Source of the DNA: Blastococcus saxobsidens DD2
GTDB lineage: Bacteria; Actinomycetota; Actinomycetes; Mycobacteriales; Geodermatophilaceae
Assembly (NCBI RefSeq): GCF_000284015.1
Contig: NC_016943.1
Span: 3,947,541 to 4,011,540 of the forward strand
Length of the DNA: 64,000 nt
Direction: 5' to 3'
Below the pieces are notes generated by a model, which searched no databases, had not been told where the DNA came from, and saw only the letters and a program-made list of their open reading frames with translations. The position numbers and the translations under genes were made by a program. Shown here one piece after another: positions 19,995 to 29,396 of the stretch (positions within the stretch are counted from its first letter, which is position 1; the number at the start of each line of letters is the position of its first letter).

Positions 19995-21491
19995 TCAGTA
20001 GCGGTAGTGGTCGCTCTTGTACGGGCCCTCGACCGGGACGCCGATGTAGTCGGCCTGCACCTTGGTGAGCTCGGTGAGCTTCACGCCCAGGGCGTCGAGG
20101 TGCAGCCGCGCCACGTGCTCGTCGAGCTTCTTCGGCAGCACGGTGACGCCGGGCGTCTGGCCCTCGTAGGCGGCCCGGTTGTTCCACAGCTCGATCTGGG
20201 CGAGCACCTGGTTGGAGAAGGAGGCGCTCATGACGAAGCTGGGGTGGCCGGTGGCGTTGCCCAGGTTCAGCAGCCGGCCCTCGGAGAGCACGATGATCGT
20301 GTGGCCGTCGGCGAACCGCCACTCGTCGACCTGCGGCTTGATCGTCGTCCGGACGACGCCCGGGGTCTTGGCCAGGCCGGCGATGTCGATCTCGTTGTCG
20401 AAGTGCCCGATGTTGCCGATGATCGCCTGGTGCTTGGTCGAGGCCAGCTGCTCGGCGCTGATGATGTCCTTGTTGCCGGTGGCCGTGATGATGATGTCGG
20501 CCTTGCCGATGACCTCGTCTAGGGTGGTCACCTCGTAGCCGTGCATCGCCGCCTGCAAGGCGTTGATCGGGTCGATCTCGGTGACGATGACCCGGGCACC
20601 CTGGCCGCGCAGGGACTCCGCGCAGCCCTTGCCGACGTCGCCGTAGCCGCAGACGACCGCGACCTTGCCGCCGATCATCACGTCGGTGGCCCGGTTGATG
20701 CCGTCGATGAGCGAGTGCCGGCAGCCGTAGAGGTTGTCGAACTTGCTCTTGGTCACCGAGTCGTTGACGTTGATCGCCGGGAACAGCAGTCGCTCGTCGC
20801 GCGCCAGCTCGTAGAGCCGCATGACGCCGGTGGTGGTCTCCTCGGTGACGCCCGCGATGCCCTGGCCGATGCGGGTCCAGTAACCGCCGTCCTCGGCGAG
20901 CGTGCCGCGGAGGGTCTCGAGGATGACGCCGTACTCCTCGGAGTCGGCCTCGGTGGTGTCGGGGACGACGCCGTCGGCCTCGAAGCGGGTGCCGAGGTGG
21001 ATCAGCAGCGTGGCGTCGCCGCCGTCGTCGAGCAGCATGTTCGGGCCGACGACGTCGCCGTTCTCGTCGCGGAACTCGAACAGCCGCTGGGTGCACCACC
21101 AGTACTCGGGCAGCGTCTCGCCCTTCCAGGCGAAGACCGGGACGCCGGCGGGGTCCTCGGGGGTGCCCTCGCCGACGACGATCGCCGCGGCGGCGTGGTC
21201 CTGGGTGGAGAAGATGTTGCAGCTGACCCAGCGCACGTCGGCGCCGAGGGCCGTGAGGGTCTCGATGAGGACGGCGGTCTGCACGGTCATGTGCAGGGAG
21301 CCGGCGATGCGGGCGCCGGCCAGCGGCTGCTGGTCGCCGTACTCGGCGCGCAGCGCCATGAGGCCGGGCATCTCGTGCTCGGCGAGCTGGATCTCCTTGC
21401 GGCCGAACGGCGCGAGGGAGAGGTCGGCGACCGTGAAGTCGGCCTCGCCGGTCCGGGTGGTCAGCGTGCGGGTGCCAGTGCTGGCGGTCAT
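19995..21491 (-). CDS. ahcY: Adenosylhomocysteinase (S-adenosyl-L-homocysteine hydrolase)
   Basis: The ATG at 21491, preceded by GGAG, gives 498 residues, the usual actinobacterial length. The enzyme splits S-adenosylhomocysteine into adenosine and homocysteine using bound NAD. Seen are [34 protein letters not shown], the NAD-binding [18 protein letters not shown] near 285 and the C-terminal KSDHYRY signature. A longer upstream open frame is not conserved. M. tuberculosis places sahH in the same neighbourhood. Confidence 0.97.
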   Translation of the reverse strand: MTASTGTRTLTTRTGEADFTVADLSLAPFGRKEIQLAEHEMPGLMALRAEYGDQQPLAGARIAGSLHMTVQTAVLIETLTALGADVRWVSCNIFSTQDHAAAAIVVGEGTPEDPAGVPVFAWKGETLPEYWWCTQRLFEFRDENGDVVGPNMLLDDGGDATLLIHLGTRFEADGVVPDTTEADSEEYGVILETLRGTLAEDGGYWTRIGQGIAGVTEETTTGVMRLYELARDERLLFPAINVNDSVTKSKFDNLYGCRHSLIDGINRATDVMIGGKVAVVCGYGDVGKGCAESLRGQGARVIVTEIDPINALQAAMHGYEVTTLDEVIGKADIIITATGNKDIISAEQLASTKHQAIIGNIGHFDNEIDIAGLAKTPGVVRTTIKPQVDEWRFADGHTIIVLSEGRLLNLGNATGHPSFVMSASFSNQVLAQIELWNNRAAYEGQTPGVTVLPKKLDEHVARLHLDALGVKLTELTKVQADYIGVPVEGPYKSDHYRY

Positions 21492-21640
21492 GAAAGCTCC
21501 AGGTGGTGCCCGGCGCGCTGGCCGGGCGATGCAGTCGGATGCAGGGTCGCTTCGATCCCCGAGACCGGGGAGAGCGAGCATGCCGAGGCTTCGGCGGGGC
21601 TCGTGCCGTCCTCCAGGGTAGGGGGCGGCCGCAACCGCGT
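21492..21640 (-). promoter_or_regulatory. Hairpin-rich 5' leader of ahcY
   Basis: On the minus strand the leader can form at least three small hairpins: GCCGA/TCGGC with a 4-nt loop, a CCCCG/CGGGG stem in the ATCCCCGAGACCGGGGA region, and a GGCCGGGC-type stem close to the GGAG site. I compared it in memory with SAH and SAM-IV riboswitch consensus features and could not align the conserved cores. It is therefore listed only as a structured leader. Confidence 0.25.
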
Positions 21641-21663
21641 CGCCCGGTGGCCACCCGGGTGCG

Positions 21664-22821
21664 TCAGGACTCGCAGCCGACCCCGTCGCCGTCCCGGTCG
21701 AACTTCTGCTGCCACCCCGGGTCACCCGCCCGGATCGGCGCCGCTCCCGCGGCCTTGACCTCGGTGCAGTTGGCATAGGAGGCACTCGGCGCGGGAGCCG
21801 GCGCGGGAGCCGGAGCGGGGACCGGCGCAGGAGCGGGGGCCGGCGCTGGAGCAGGCGCGGGCCTCGGGGCGGGCGCGGGCGCCGGAGCCGGAGCGGGCGC
21901 AGGAGCCGGCTGCTGCGCAGGAAGTACCGCCACCACGCCACCGGGCAGCGGCTCGGTCGGGCAGGCGCTGAGCACCGTGGCCATCGTGTTCTTCTCGGCC
22001 TGGGTGACCCAGGCGCCGTAGCGCACCTTCACCGCCACCTGCCGGGCCACGTACGCGCAGCGGTAACCGCGCACCGGCGGCAGCCAGGTGGCGGCGTCGC
22101 CGTCCCCCTTCTGCATGTTCAGGGGGCCGTCGACCGCCAGCAGGTTCAGCGGATCGTTGGCGAATGCGGTGCGCGTGGTGGCATCCCACTGCTGGGCGCC
22201 CTTCTGCCACGCGTCGGAGAGCGCCACCACGTGGTCGATCTGCACGTCGTCACTGGTGCCCTGACCGCGCTGGAAGGGGATGGTGCGGCCGGAGTAGGGG
22301 TCGGCCAGCGTGCCGGTGAGGACGACGCAGTTGCGCGTCCCCGGCTTGAAGGCCTCCCGCTCCAGGTCACGGGCCAGCATGTCGTTGCGGGTGTCGCAGC
22401 CGTTGCGGTCGGTGTCCACCCAGCCGGAGCCGAACAGGTCGCGGTCGTAGCCGGTCCGGGGAGCCCGGCCCTTGACCTCCAGCGCCGCGAGAGCGGCGAG
22501 GGCGGACGTCGGAGCTGCGGCACCCACCACGGCGTCGGTGCTCGTCGGGTTCAGCACCCCGGCGGCCTCGGCGATCCGGTCGGCCTCGACCGCCCGCTCG
22601 GCGGTCTCCTTCTCGGCCAATGCGGCGTCGGCCGCCGCCGCGGCGGCCTCGAGCTCCGCGGCGCTCAGCGAGGGCTCGGCCTCGCGGGACGAGGACTCGG
22701 TCTGCCGGGACGACGACTCCGTCTCCGGCGCCCTCTCGGCGCAGCCCCCCAGCAGGGCGAACGCCAGGAAAGCGGCGACCACGCCGGGGACGGCGCGACG
22801 TGGACGGGCAGTACGAGACAC
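21664..22821 (-). CDS. Lipoprotein with HNH (DUF1524) nuclease and excalibur domains
   Basis: The GTG with GGGGGAA upstream gives 385 residues. A lipoprotein signal ends in LLGGC near residue 22. A Ser/Glu/Ala-rich helical spacer follows, then a GmrSD-C/DUF1524-type HNH core: [17 protein letters not shown] (DH at about 190), [21 protein letters not shown] and [21 protein letters not shown] Pro/Ala linker of about 45 residues encoded by simple repeats leads to a C-terminal excalibur calcium-binding domain ([10 protein letters not shown]). It is probably a secreted, membrane-anchored DNase. It lies alone between manA and ahcY. Confidence 0.85.
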
Positions 22822-22918
22822 GACAGTTCCCCCGGACGAGACGACAGCGCCTCGAAAAGTAGGCCGCCACCGCCTCCCGCCCGGTCTGCGACACGCATCC
22901 CGCTCCACCCCGGAGGGT

Positions 22919-24094
22919 TCAGGCCAGGTTGGTCGTGGCCCGGTAGAGGACGGCGGGGCCGTGCGCGCTGACCGGGGCGCCGGCGGGGATGAACGCCGCG
23001 CGGCCCTTCTCCAGCGTCAGCTCGCCGTCGGCCGAGGCGAGCACGGCGGCTCCCTCGGTGCAGAACAGCAGCTGCGGGCCGCGGGTGGTGAGGACGCCCG
23101 ACTGCTCGTCGAGGTGGACCCGGGTGAGGTCGAAGTCCTGGACCGGTACGGGGTAGCGCAACCCGCCCGGACCGAGCACCGGGTGGATCACCGGCACCCT
23201 GCCGTCGGTGAAGTCCAGCACCTCGATCAACGCCGCCAGGTCGACGTGCTTGGCGGTCAGCCCGCCCCGCAGCACGTTGTCGGAGCTGGCCATCACCTCG
23301 ACGCCGGCCCCGGCCAGGTAGGCGTGCAGGTTCCCCGCGGGGAGGAACACCGCCTCTCCGGGCGCCAGCTTCAGGTGGTTGCACATCAGCGAGATGACCA
23401 CACCGGGGTCGCCGGGGTAGGTCTCGGCGAGAGTCGCGGCCCACCGGTAGGTGTTGATGAACTCCGGGTCGTGCGCCGCGACGAACCTCGACGCGGCGGT
23501 GGCCACGGCGGACACCAGCTCGGTGCGCCGCTCACCGGGGAGGGCCAGCAGCTGCGGGATGGCCGCCCGCAGCCCTCCGCGGGCCAGCGCGGCGATGGTG
23601 GGCTTGAGCTCGGGCACCTGTAGCTTGGCCAGGCAGTGCAGCGACTCCTCCACCGGCCGGAAGCCGCACAGCGCCTCGAAGGTGGTGAGGGCCAGCAGCA
23701 GCTCGGGCTTGTGGAACGGGTCCTTGAACGTGCGCGTCGGGTCGTCGTGCGGGATGCCGGCCGCTTCCTCGGCGGCGAAACCGGCCTCGGCCTGCTCCGT
23801 GGTCGGGTGCGCCTGCAGCGACAGCGGGGTGTCCGCGGCGAGGACCTTCATCAGGAACGGCAGCCGGGCGCCGAACCGCTCGACGACGGCAGCACCCAGC
23901 AGCGCCTCGGGGTCGGTGGCGATCGCCGTGTCCAGCGGACGGCCATCGGCCAGGACGCTGGATTCGTCCGGGTGCGCCCCCACCCAGAGCTCCGCGTGCG
24001 GCCGGTCGGCGGGCACGGGTTCACCCAGGAGTTCGGGGATGACGGTCCGGCTACCCCATGGGTAGAACCGCACACCGTTGGTCAGCTGCCACAT
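22919..24094 (-). CDS. manA: Mannose-6-phosphate isomerase, class I
   Basis: This 391-residue zinc enzyme interconverts fructose-6-phosphate and mannose-6-phosphate, the entry to GDP-mannose. Visible are MWQLTNGVRFYPWGSRTVIPELLG, AELWVGAHPDESS, the zinc-ligand region SLQAHPTTEQAEAGF, KPELLLALTTFEALCGFRP and GEAVFLPAGNLHAYL with the catalytic barrel histidines. Length is normal. It is grouped with manB and, further on, manC. It is 73 bp downstream of glpD on the same strand but separated by a terminator hairpin. Confidence 0.94.
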   Translation of the reverse strand: MWQLTNGVRFYPWGSRTVIPELLGEPVPADRPHAELWVGAHPDESSVLADGRPLDTAIATDPEALLGAAVVERFGARLPFLMKVLAADTPLSLQAHPTTEQAEAGFAAEEAAGIPHDDPTRTFKDPFHKPELLLALTTFEALCGFRPVEESLHCLAKLQVPELKPTIAALARGGLRAAIPQLLALPGERRTELVSAVATAASRFVAAHDPEFINTYRWAATLAETYPGDPGVVISLMCNHLKLAPGEAVFLPAGNLHAYLAGAGVEVMASSDNVLRGGLTAKHVDLAALIEVLDFTDGRVPVIHPVLGPGGLRYPVPVQDFDLTRVHLDEQSGVLTTRGPQLLFCTEGAAVLASADGELTLEKGRAAFIPAGAPVSAHGPAVLYRATTNLA

Positions 24095-24138
24095 CGCCTG
24101 CGCACATTACGGCGGCGAGGTCCACGTCCGGAACGACT

Positions 24139-24165
24139 GCCCGTCCGGCGGTCACCCGGACGGGC
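24139..24165 (-). terminator. GC hairpin terminator after glpD
   Basis: GCCCGTCCGG and CCGGACGGGC form a perfect 10-bp stem with a 7-nt loop, 2 bp after the glpD stop codon. It separates glpD from manA. Confidence 0.7.
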
Positions 24166-24167
24166 CG

Positions 24168-25982
24168 TCACACCGCGGCACGCACGTCCGGCGCGCCGAG
24201 CCGGGCGGCGTCGGCGGTGTGGTCATCGGGCATCCGCTGCGACTCCCGCTCCGCCGCCACCCGCGCCGTGTAGTGGGTGACCTCGCGGGCGGCGCGTTCC
24301 TCGTCCCAGCCGAGGACCCGGGCCATGAGGGCGGCCACCTCGGGCGCCGAATCCACCCCGCGGTGCGGCGTCTCGATGGAGACGCGGGTACGCCGGGTCA
24401 GCACGTCGTCGATGTGGAGGGCGCCCTCGGCGGTGACCGCGTGCACCACCTCGGCGGCGAGGTACCCCGGGGCACCGGTCAGCGGACGGCCGAGCGCCGG
24501 GTCGTCCCGCGCCAGGTCCAGGACGGCACCGATCTGGTCGCCGTGGCGCTGCAGGAGCCGCACCAGGGTGTCCTCCGGGACGCCGCTCTCGGCGGACAGC
24601 TCGGCCGCGCGGCCCCGGACCGCCGCCCAGCCGCGGGCCCCGACGAGCGGCAGCTCGGCGGTGCGCGACCGCGGCGCGCCCGGCAGGCCCGCCACCGCCG
24701 CGTCGACCGCGTCGGCGGCCATCACCCGGTAGGTCGTGTACTTGCCGCCCGCCACCAGCACCAGCCCCGGTACCGGCGTGACGACGGCGTGCTCGCGGGA
24801 CAGCCGGCTGGTGTCGTCGGACTCGCCGGCCAGCAGCGGCCGCAACCCGGCGTAGACGCCGACGACGTCGTCCGCCGACAGCGGGCGGACGAGCACCCGG
24901 TTGACCTGGTCGAGCAGGTAGGAGATGTCGGCGCTGCTGGCCGCCGGGTGGTCGCGGTCCAGCCGCCAGGGGGTGTCGGTGGTGCCGACGATCCACTGCT
25001 CGCGCCACGGGATGACGAACAGCACGCTGGTGGGCGTCCGCAGGATCAGCCCGTCCGGACCGACGTCGCCGCCGTCGATGGCCGCACGCGGCACCACGAG
25101 GTGGATCCCCTTGGAGGCCCGTACCTTCAGGCTCGGCGCCGAGGCGCCGAGCATCTCCCCCACGTCGTCGCTCCAGACGCCGGTGGCGGCGATGACGCTC
25201 CGGGCACGCACGGTGAACGAGGAACCGTCGGTGAGGTCGGCCACCCGCACGCCCACCACCGCGGCCTTGCCGCCCCCGCCCACCCCGCCGATGCCGCCCC
25301 CGCCCACCCCGCCGATGCCGCCCCCGCCCACCCCGGCGATGCCGCCCCCGCCCACCCCGGCGTCCCGCACGAGGTCGACGACCCGGGCGCTGGAGAGCAC
25401 GGCCGCTCCGTAGCCGGCCGCCGTGCGCACCACGGCCAGGGTGTGCCGGGCGTCGTCGACCTGGGCGTCCCAGTAGCGGATCGCCCCCCGGACGACGTCG
25501 CGCCGCAGGGCCGGGAACGCGCGCAGCGTCGCCCGGCGAGAGAGGTGGCGGTGCCGTGGCATCGTCCGGTCGCGGGCGAAGGCCGCACCCAGGACGTCGT
25601 AGAGGGCGACTCCCGCGCCGTAGTAGGCCCGCTGCCAGACCGGCGCGGTCAGGGGCAGGAGGAACGGCAGTGGCCGCACCAGGTGCGGAGCGATGGTGCC
25701 CACGAGCCGGGCCCGCTCCTTGAGCGCCTCGCGCACCAGCGGGAACGCCAGCTGCTCCAGGTAGCGCAGCCCGCCGTGGATGAGCTTGCTCGACCGGCTG
25801 GAGGTGCCGGCGGCCCAGTCCCGCGCCTCCACCAACCCCACCGACAACCCCCGGCTGGCGGCATCGAGCGCCGCCCCGGCGCCGGTCACCCCGCCACCGA
25901 TCACCAGGACGTCGACGACGCCGTCGGCCAGCCGCGCGCGGTCCGCCCGCCGCCGTTCCGGTGACAGCTCCGTACCGCTCAT
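24168..25982 (-). CDS. glpD: FAD-dependent glycerol-3-phosphate dehydrogenase
   Basis: The ATG at 25982 gives 604 residues. The enzyme oxidises glycerol-3-phosphate to dihydroxyacetone phosphate at the membrane. The FAD-binding motif VLVIGGGVTGAGAALDAASRG is at about 26-46, and TSSRSSKLIHGGLRYLEQ and GGKYTTYRVMA are GlpD signatures. The C-terminal helical domain is complete. An unusual Gly/Val insertion of four 8-residue repeats (AGVGGGGI-type) sits at about residues 207-238, within the FAD/substrate domain. It starts 46 bp downstream of the TobH-like gene on the same strand. Confidence 0.94.
   Translation of the reverse strand: MSGTELSPERRRADRARLADGVVDVLVIGGGVTGAGAALDAASRGLSVGLVEARDWAAGTSSRSSKLIHGGLRYLEQLAFPLVREALKERARLVGTIAPHLVRPLPFLLPLTAPVWQRAYYGAGVALYDVLGAAFARDRTMPRHRHLSRRATLRAFPALRRDVVRGAIRYWDAQVDDARHTLAVVRTAAGYGAAVLSSARVVDLVRDAGVGGGGIAGVGGGGIGGVGGGGIGGVGGGGKAAVVGVRVADLTDGSSFTVRARSVIAATGVWSDDVGEMLGASAPSLKVRASKGIHLVVPRAAIDGGDVGPDGLILRTPTSVLFVIPWREQWIVGTTDTPWRLDRDHPAASSADISYLLDQVNRVLVRPLSADDVVGVYAGLRPLLAGESDDTSRLSREHAVVTPVPGLVLVAGGKYTTYRVMAADAVDAAVAGLPGAPRSRTAELPLVGARGWAAVRGRAAELSAESGVPEDTLVRLLQRHGDQIGAVLDLARDDPALGRPLTGAPGYLAAEVVHAVTAEGALHIDDVLTRRTRVSIETPHRGVDSAPEVAALMARVLGWDEERAAREVTHYTARVAAERESQRMPDDHTADAARLGAPDVRAAV
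25269..25364. repeat. Four 24-bp tandem repeats inside glpD
   Basis: Four units based on GCCGCCCCCGCCCACCCCG encode GVGGGGI with A or G between copies. The unit length is a multiple of three, so copy number can change without a frameshift. The last copy diverges in its final two bases. Confidence 0.92.
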
Positions 25983-26028
25983 GCCCCCCACTGTCCCCCT
26001 CGGCCTGACCGCGGCGCGCACCGCCAGG

Positions 26029-27171
26029 TCACGACCCGCGCGCCCGCTCGTGGTCGAGGGCGAGCGCCAGGTAGACCGCCCCGAAGTCGGCGACGGCCAG
26101 TTGCCGCGCCAGCCGCGGCAGCCGGGCGTACCGGTCCGGATCGCCGTGCTCGGCCAGTCCGCTGACCGGGATGTCGTGCGCGGCAGCGGTCCGGAGCACC
26201 TGCTGCATCGCGTCCGCCGCCGAACGCGGCTCCCGTTCCCCGGCGCCGTCGTGCCCCCCGGCGTCGCTGTCCCGGATGGTGAGCAGCCGCAGCCGGCGGC
26301 CGACGTCGTCGGCGCGGTCCCGGAAGAAGTCACCGGCGTCCCGCGGGGCCAGCGGTCCGCCCAGCACGGCGCACGCCGCCACCCGCTGGTCCGGCAGCCG
26401 GAAGCCGGTCGCCGGCAGGCCGGCGAGCGTGGCCAGCTGGTCGGCGACGCGGATCGCGGCCGCCCCGGCCAGCGGCCCCTCCGCGGCGATGACCGGCAGC
26501 GCGTCGAGCAGCTCCAGGGCGAGCGTCTTGGCCGGGTTGACGACCGACTCACGCGCCGGCCCGCACTCCTCGGCCACCTCGTCGAGCGCCGTGGCGACCG
26601 CGTCGGTGCCGGCCACCCCGGCCGAGAGCAGCCCGAGGTCGGTGGCCAGCTGCAGCATGGGGGTGAGCAGCGACCAGAGAGTGGTGTGCTGCACCCGGTT
26701 GCGCGGCAGGGCCACGTAGGGCGCCCGGGCGGTGGAGCAGGCCGCCCGCAGCGGCGCGTCGTCGGCTCCGATGCCGACGAGGGAGACCCCCCGGCGCGCG
26801 GCCTCGTAGGCCGGGCCCACGGCGTACGCACCGGCACCGGTGCGGGTGGCGACCACCGCGATGTCGCTCGGCCCGGTCCACACCGGGAGCGCCGGCCCGG
26901 GCACGACCTCGACGGTGACCGGGCTGGCGGGACCCAGCAGGGCGCGCAGCACCGACCCCGCGACCGCGCCCTCCCGTCGGGCGACGATCACCAGGCCCCG
27001 CGGGCGGCCCCCCTCGGTGACCCGGCCGAACCCGGCCTCCTCGGTCAGCCGGGCCGTCTCCCGGACCTGCGCCCCCGAGCCGGCCACCGCCGGCAGCAGG
27101 CCGCGGGGGTCCCGGGCGCGCAGCAGATCGAGGTCGTCGAGGACCTCCTCGGCGAGCTCGGACGAGGTCAT
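26029..27171 (-). CDS. TobH-like SIS-domain protein (phosphosugar isomerase-related)
   Basis: The ATG at 27171 overlaps the stop of the Trm112-like gene (ATGA) and gives 380 residues. The fold resembles bifunctional phosphoglucose/phosphomannose isomerases: an N-terminal SIS-like half (DIAVVATRTGAGAYAVGPAYEAARRGVSLVGIG) and a C-terminal half with PKTLALELLDALPVIAAEGPLAGAAAIR-like features. Rv3256c, the equivalent in M. tuberculosis, sits beside manB. I do not see the full catalytic set of a true isomerase, so a regulatory or altered role in mannose metabolism is possible. Confidence 0.75.
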   Translation of the reverse strand: MTSSELAEEVLDDLDLLRARDPRGLLPAVAGSGAQVRETARLTEEAGFGRVTEGGRPRGLVIVARREGAVAGSVLRALLGPASPVTVEVVPGPALPVWTGPSDIAVVATRTGAGAYAVGPAYEAARRGVSLVGIGADDAPLRAACSTARAPYVALPRNRVQHTTLWSLLTPMLQLATDLGLLSAGVAGTDAVATALDEVAEECGPARESVVNPAKTLALELLDALPVIAAEGPLAGAAAIRVADQLATLAGLPATGFRLPDQRVAACAVLGGPLAPRDAGDFFRDRADDVGRRLRLLTIRDSDAGGHDGAGEREPRSAADAMQQVLRTAAAHDIPVSGLAEHGDPDRYARLPRLARQLAVADFGAVYLALALDHERARGS

Positions 27172-27380
27172 GACGTGCGGTGCCGCGCCTCGTCGAGGAG
27201 GAGTACCGGGATGCCCTCGCGTACCGGGAAGCCGCGGTCGCACGTGGCACAGACCAGTTCACCGGCCGCCTCGTCGACGGTCAGCGGGGTGTGATGGGTG
27301 TCCGGGCAGGCGAGGATGGACAGCAGGTCCGGGTCCAGCCCCAGTGGACCGCCGGCGGACGTGCCCTGGGTTCCGGTCAT
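27168..27380 (-). CDS. Trm112-like zinc-ribbon protein
   Basis: This 70-residue protein overlaps the manB stop at its start (ATGA) and the TobH-like start at its end (ATGA). The core is DPDLLSILACPDTHHTPLTVDE...LVCATCDRGFPVREGIPVLL, the Trm112/YcaR-type fold. The second knuckle is intact (CATC), but the first reads CPDTHH with a single Cys, so zinc binding may use histidine or be weak. The linkage manB-Trm112-TobH is a conserved actinobacterial arrangement; the role is unknown. Confidence 0.85.
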   Translation of the reverse strand: MTGTQGTSAGGPLGLDPDLLSILACPDTHHTPLTVDEAAGELVCATCDRGFPVREGIPVLLLDEARHRTS

Positions 27381-28753
27381 CTCTGCTCCTGTTCCGTGCG
27401 CACCGTCGTCAGCACCCGGTCGCGCAGCTCGATCATCCGCGCCTCGTCCGGCGCCTCCACGTTCAGCCGCAGCAGCGGCTCGGTGTTGCTGGCCCGCAGG
27501 TTGAACCACGCGCCGTCGGGCAGCTCGACGGTGAGCCCGTCGAGCTCGTCCACCGTCGCGTCCTCCCCCTCGAAGATCGCGCGCACCTCGGCCACCCGGC
27601 CCGGCGCGTCGGCCACCGTGGAGTTGATCTCACCCGACGCCGCGTACCGCGAGTACGCCGCGGTCAGCTCCGACAGCGGCCGCCCCTGCTCCCCGAGCGC
27701 GGCGAGGACGTGCATGGCCGCGAGCATGCCCGTGTCGGCCCGCCAGAAATCACGGAAGTAGTAGTGCGCCGAGTGCTCGCCGCCGAACACCGCGTCGGTG
27801 CGGGCCATCTCGGCCTTGATGAACGAGTGGCCCACCCGCGTGCGCACCGGCTGCCCGCCGTGCTCGCGGACGATCTCCGGGACGGCGCGCGAGGTGATCA
27901 GGTTGTGGATGATCGTCGTCCCACGGCCCTTGGCCAGCTCCCGGACCGCGACCAGCGCGGTGATCGCCGACGGGCTGACGGGCTCGCCGCGATCGTCGAT
28001 CACGAAGACCCGGTCGGCGTCGCCGTCGAACGCCAGGCCGATGTCGGCACCGTGCGCCACGACCGCCCGCTGCAGGTCGACCAGGTTGGCCGGGTCCAGC
28101 GGATTCGCCTCGTGGTTGGGGAAGGAGCCGTCCAGCTCGAAGTACAGCGGCACGATCTCCAGCGGCAGCCCGGCGAGGACCACGGGCACCGTGTGCCCGC
28201 CCATGCCGTTGCCGGCGTCGACGGCCACCTTCAGCGGCCGGATCGTCGTCAGGTCGACCAGCGAGCGCAGGTGCGCGGCGTACTCGGCGAGGACGTTCCG
28301 TGCGCTGACGGTGCCCACGCGGTCCGGCACCCGCTCGAAGGAGCCGCGCTCGGCGGACTCGCGGATGGTCACCAGGCCGGAGTCCTGCCCGATCGGGGCA
28401 GCGCCGGCACGGCACATCTTGATGCCGTTGTACTGCGCCGGGTTGTGGCTCGCGGTGAACATCGCGCCCGGGACGCCGAGCGAGCCGGCCGCGAAGTAGA
28501 GCAAATCGGTGGAGCCGAGGCCGGCCTCCACCACGTCGATGCCACGGGCGATGACGCCCTCGGCGAAGGCGCGCGAGAGCGGCACGGAGGAATCCCGCAT
28601 GTCGTGGGCGGTCACCACGGTGGCCGCCCCGCTGTCGGCGAGGACGAACTCCGCGAACGCCGCACCGATGGCCCGGGCGACGTCCTCGTCCCACTGGTCG
28701 GGGACGACACCGCGGACGTCGTAGGCCTTGATCAGCGAGGACAGGTCGGGCAC
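27377..28753 (-). CDS. manB: Phosphomannomutase/phosphoglucomutase
   Basis: This 458-residue protein starts at ATG. It converts mannose-6-phosphate to mannose-1-phosphate through a phosphoserine. The catalytic Ser102 lies in MFTASHNPAQYNG, the metal loop DGDADR at 243-248 and the sugar-binding GGEHSAHYYF near 325. The C-terminal phosphate-binding loop LRASNTEPLLRLNVEA is present. It heads the manB-Trm112-TobH overlapping set and works with ManA and ManC toward GDP-mannose. Confidence 0.95.
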   Translation of the reverse strand: MPDLSSLIKAYDVRGVVPDQWDEDVARAIGAAFAEFVLADSGAATVVTAHDMRDSSVPLSRAFAEGVIARGIDVVEAGLGSTDLLYFAAGSLGVPGAMFTASHNPAQYNGIKMCRAGAAPIGQDSGLVTIRESAERGSFERVPDRVGTVSARNVLAEYAAHLRSLVDLTTIRPLKVAVDAGNGMGGHTVPVVLAGLPLEIVPLYFELDGSFPNHEANPLDPANLVDLQRAVVAHGADIGLAFDGDADRVFVIDDRGEPVSPSAITALVAVRELAKGRGTTIIHNLITSRAVPEIVREHGGQPVRTRVGHSFIKAEMARTDAVFGGEHSAHYYFRDFWRADTGMLAAMHVLAALGEQGRPLSELTAAYSRYAASGEINSTVADAPGRVAEVRAIFEGEDATVDELDGLTVELPDGAWFNLRASNTEPLLRLNVEAPDEARMIELRDRVLTTVRTEQEQR

Positions 28754-28825
28754 GCCGACGACCCTATAAGGACCCCGTCCCCCGCACGCCTCGCACGTCG
28801 GGCGCGAGTCTCTGGACGGGGCCGT

Positions 28826-29176
28826 TCAGGGCAGGTCGGGGAGGACCCGGAGGTGGCCGCGGCGGATCCCGCTGCCGTCGTCGGCCGGGGCCCGCGGCGG
28901 CTCGGGACGGGCCGCCTCGCGGACGGCGTCGGCCAGGGCCAGCAGGTCGTCGCCGGTCGGCCCGACGTCGTCGAGGTCGATCTCGTGGCGGACGACCTCC
29001 CAGCCGCGCGGCACGGTCAGCCGCTCGGCGTGGAACTCGCACAGGTCGTAGCTGTGCGGCTCCGAGAACGTCGCCAACGGGCCGACAACGGCCGTCGACT
29101 CCGCGTACACGTAGGTCAAAGTCGCCGCTGCCGGTTGCGCGCAGCCGCTGCGCGAGCAGCGACGTGACTGCCTCAC
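28826..29176 (-). CDS. DUF3499 family protein
   Basis: I chose the second of two adjacent GTG codons, 7 bases after GAGGA (116 aa). The start RQSRRCSRSGCAQPAAATLTYVYAES and the next part PLATFSEPHSYDLCEFHAERLTVPRGWEVV match the actinobacterial DUF3499 pattern, with four conserved cysteines and histidines probably binding zinc. It corresponds in position to Rv3258c, next to manB and the metallopeptidase-like gene. Its function is unknown. Confidence 0.85.
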   Translation of the reverse strand: MRQSRRCSRSGCAQPAAATLTYVYAESTAVVGPLATFSEPHSYDLCEFHAERLTVPRGWEVVRHEIDLDDVGPTGDDLLALADAVREAARPEPPRAPADDGSGIRRGHLRVLPDLP

Positions 29177-29396
29177 CACCGGTTCCTCACGCACGGCACA
29201 GTAATCCCGCCCGGCGGTACGCGACAGCAGGCACACCGGGAATCCCGCCGCGACGCACCATCCTGCACGATGACCCCGTGCGCATCGTCACCGGTCGGAC
29301 CGGGCATCCGGGCCGCCGCGGCGTGGCGCCGGAGAACGTCCGGCGAGCCGCTCGCGAGCCCGGCGTGTTCCGCCTCGCCGTACCCTTCGACGCGTC

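Noticed and set aside
21492-21640. SAH or SAM-IV riboswitch in the ahcY leader
   Set aside because: I could not align the conserved cores of either class; kept only as a structured leader with low confidence.
21664-22821. Homing endonuclease or mobile HNH gene
   Set aside because: The lipoprotein signal and excalibur domain point to a secreted resident nuclease, and there is no intron, intein or insertion boundary.
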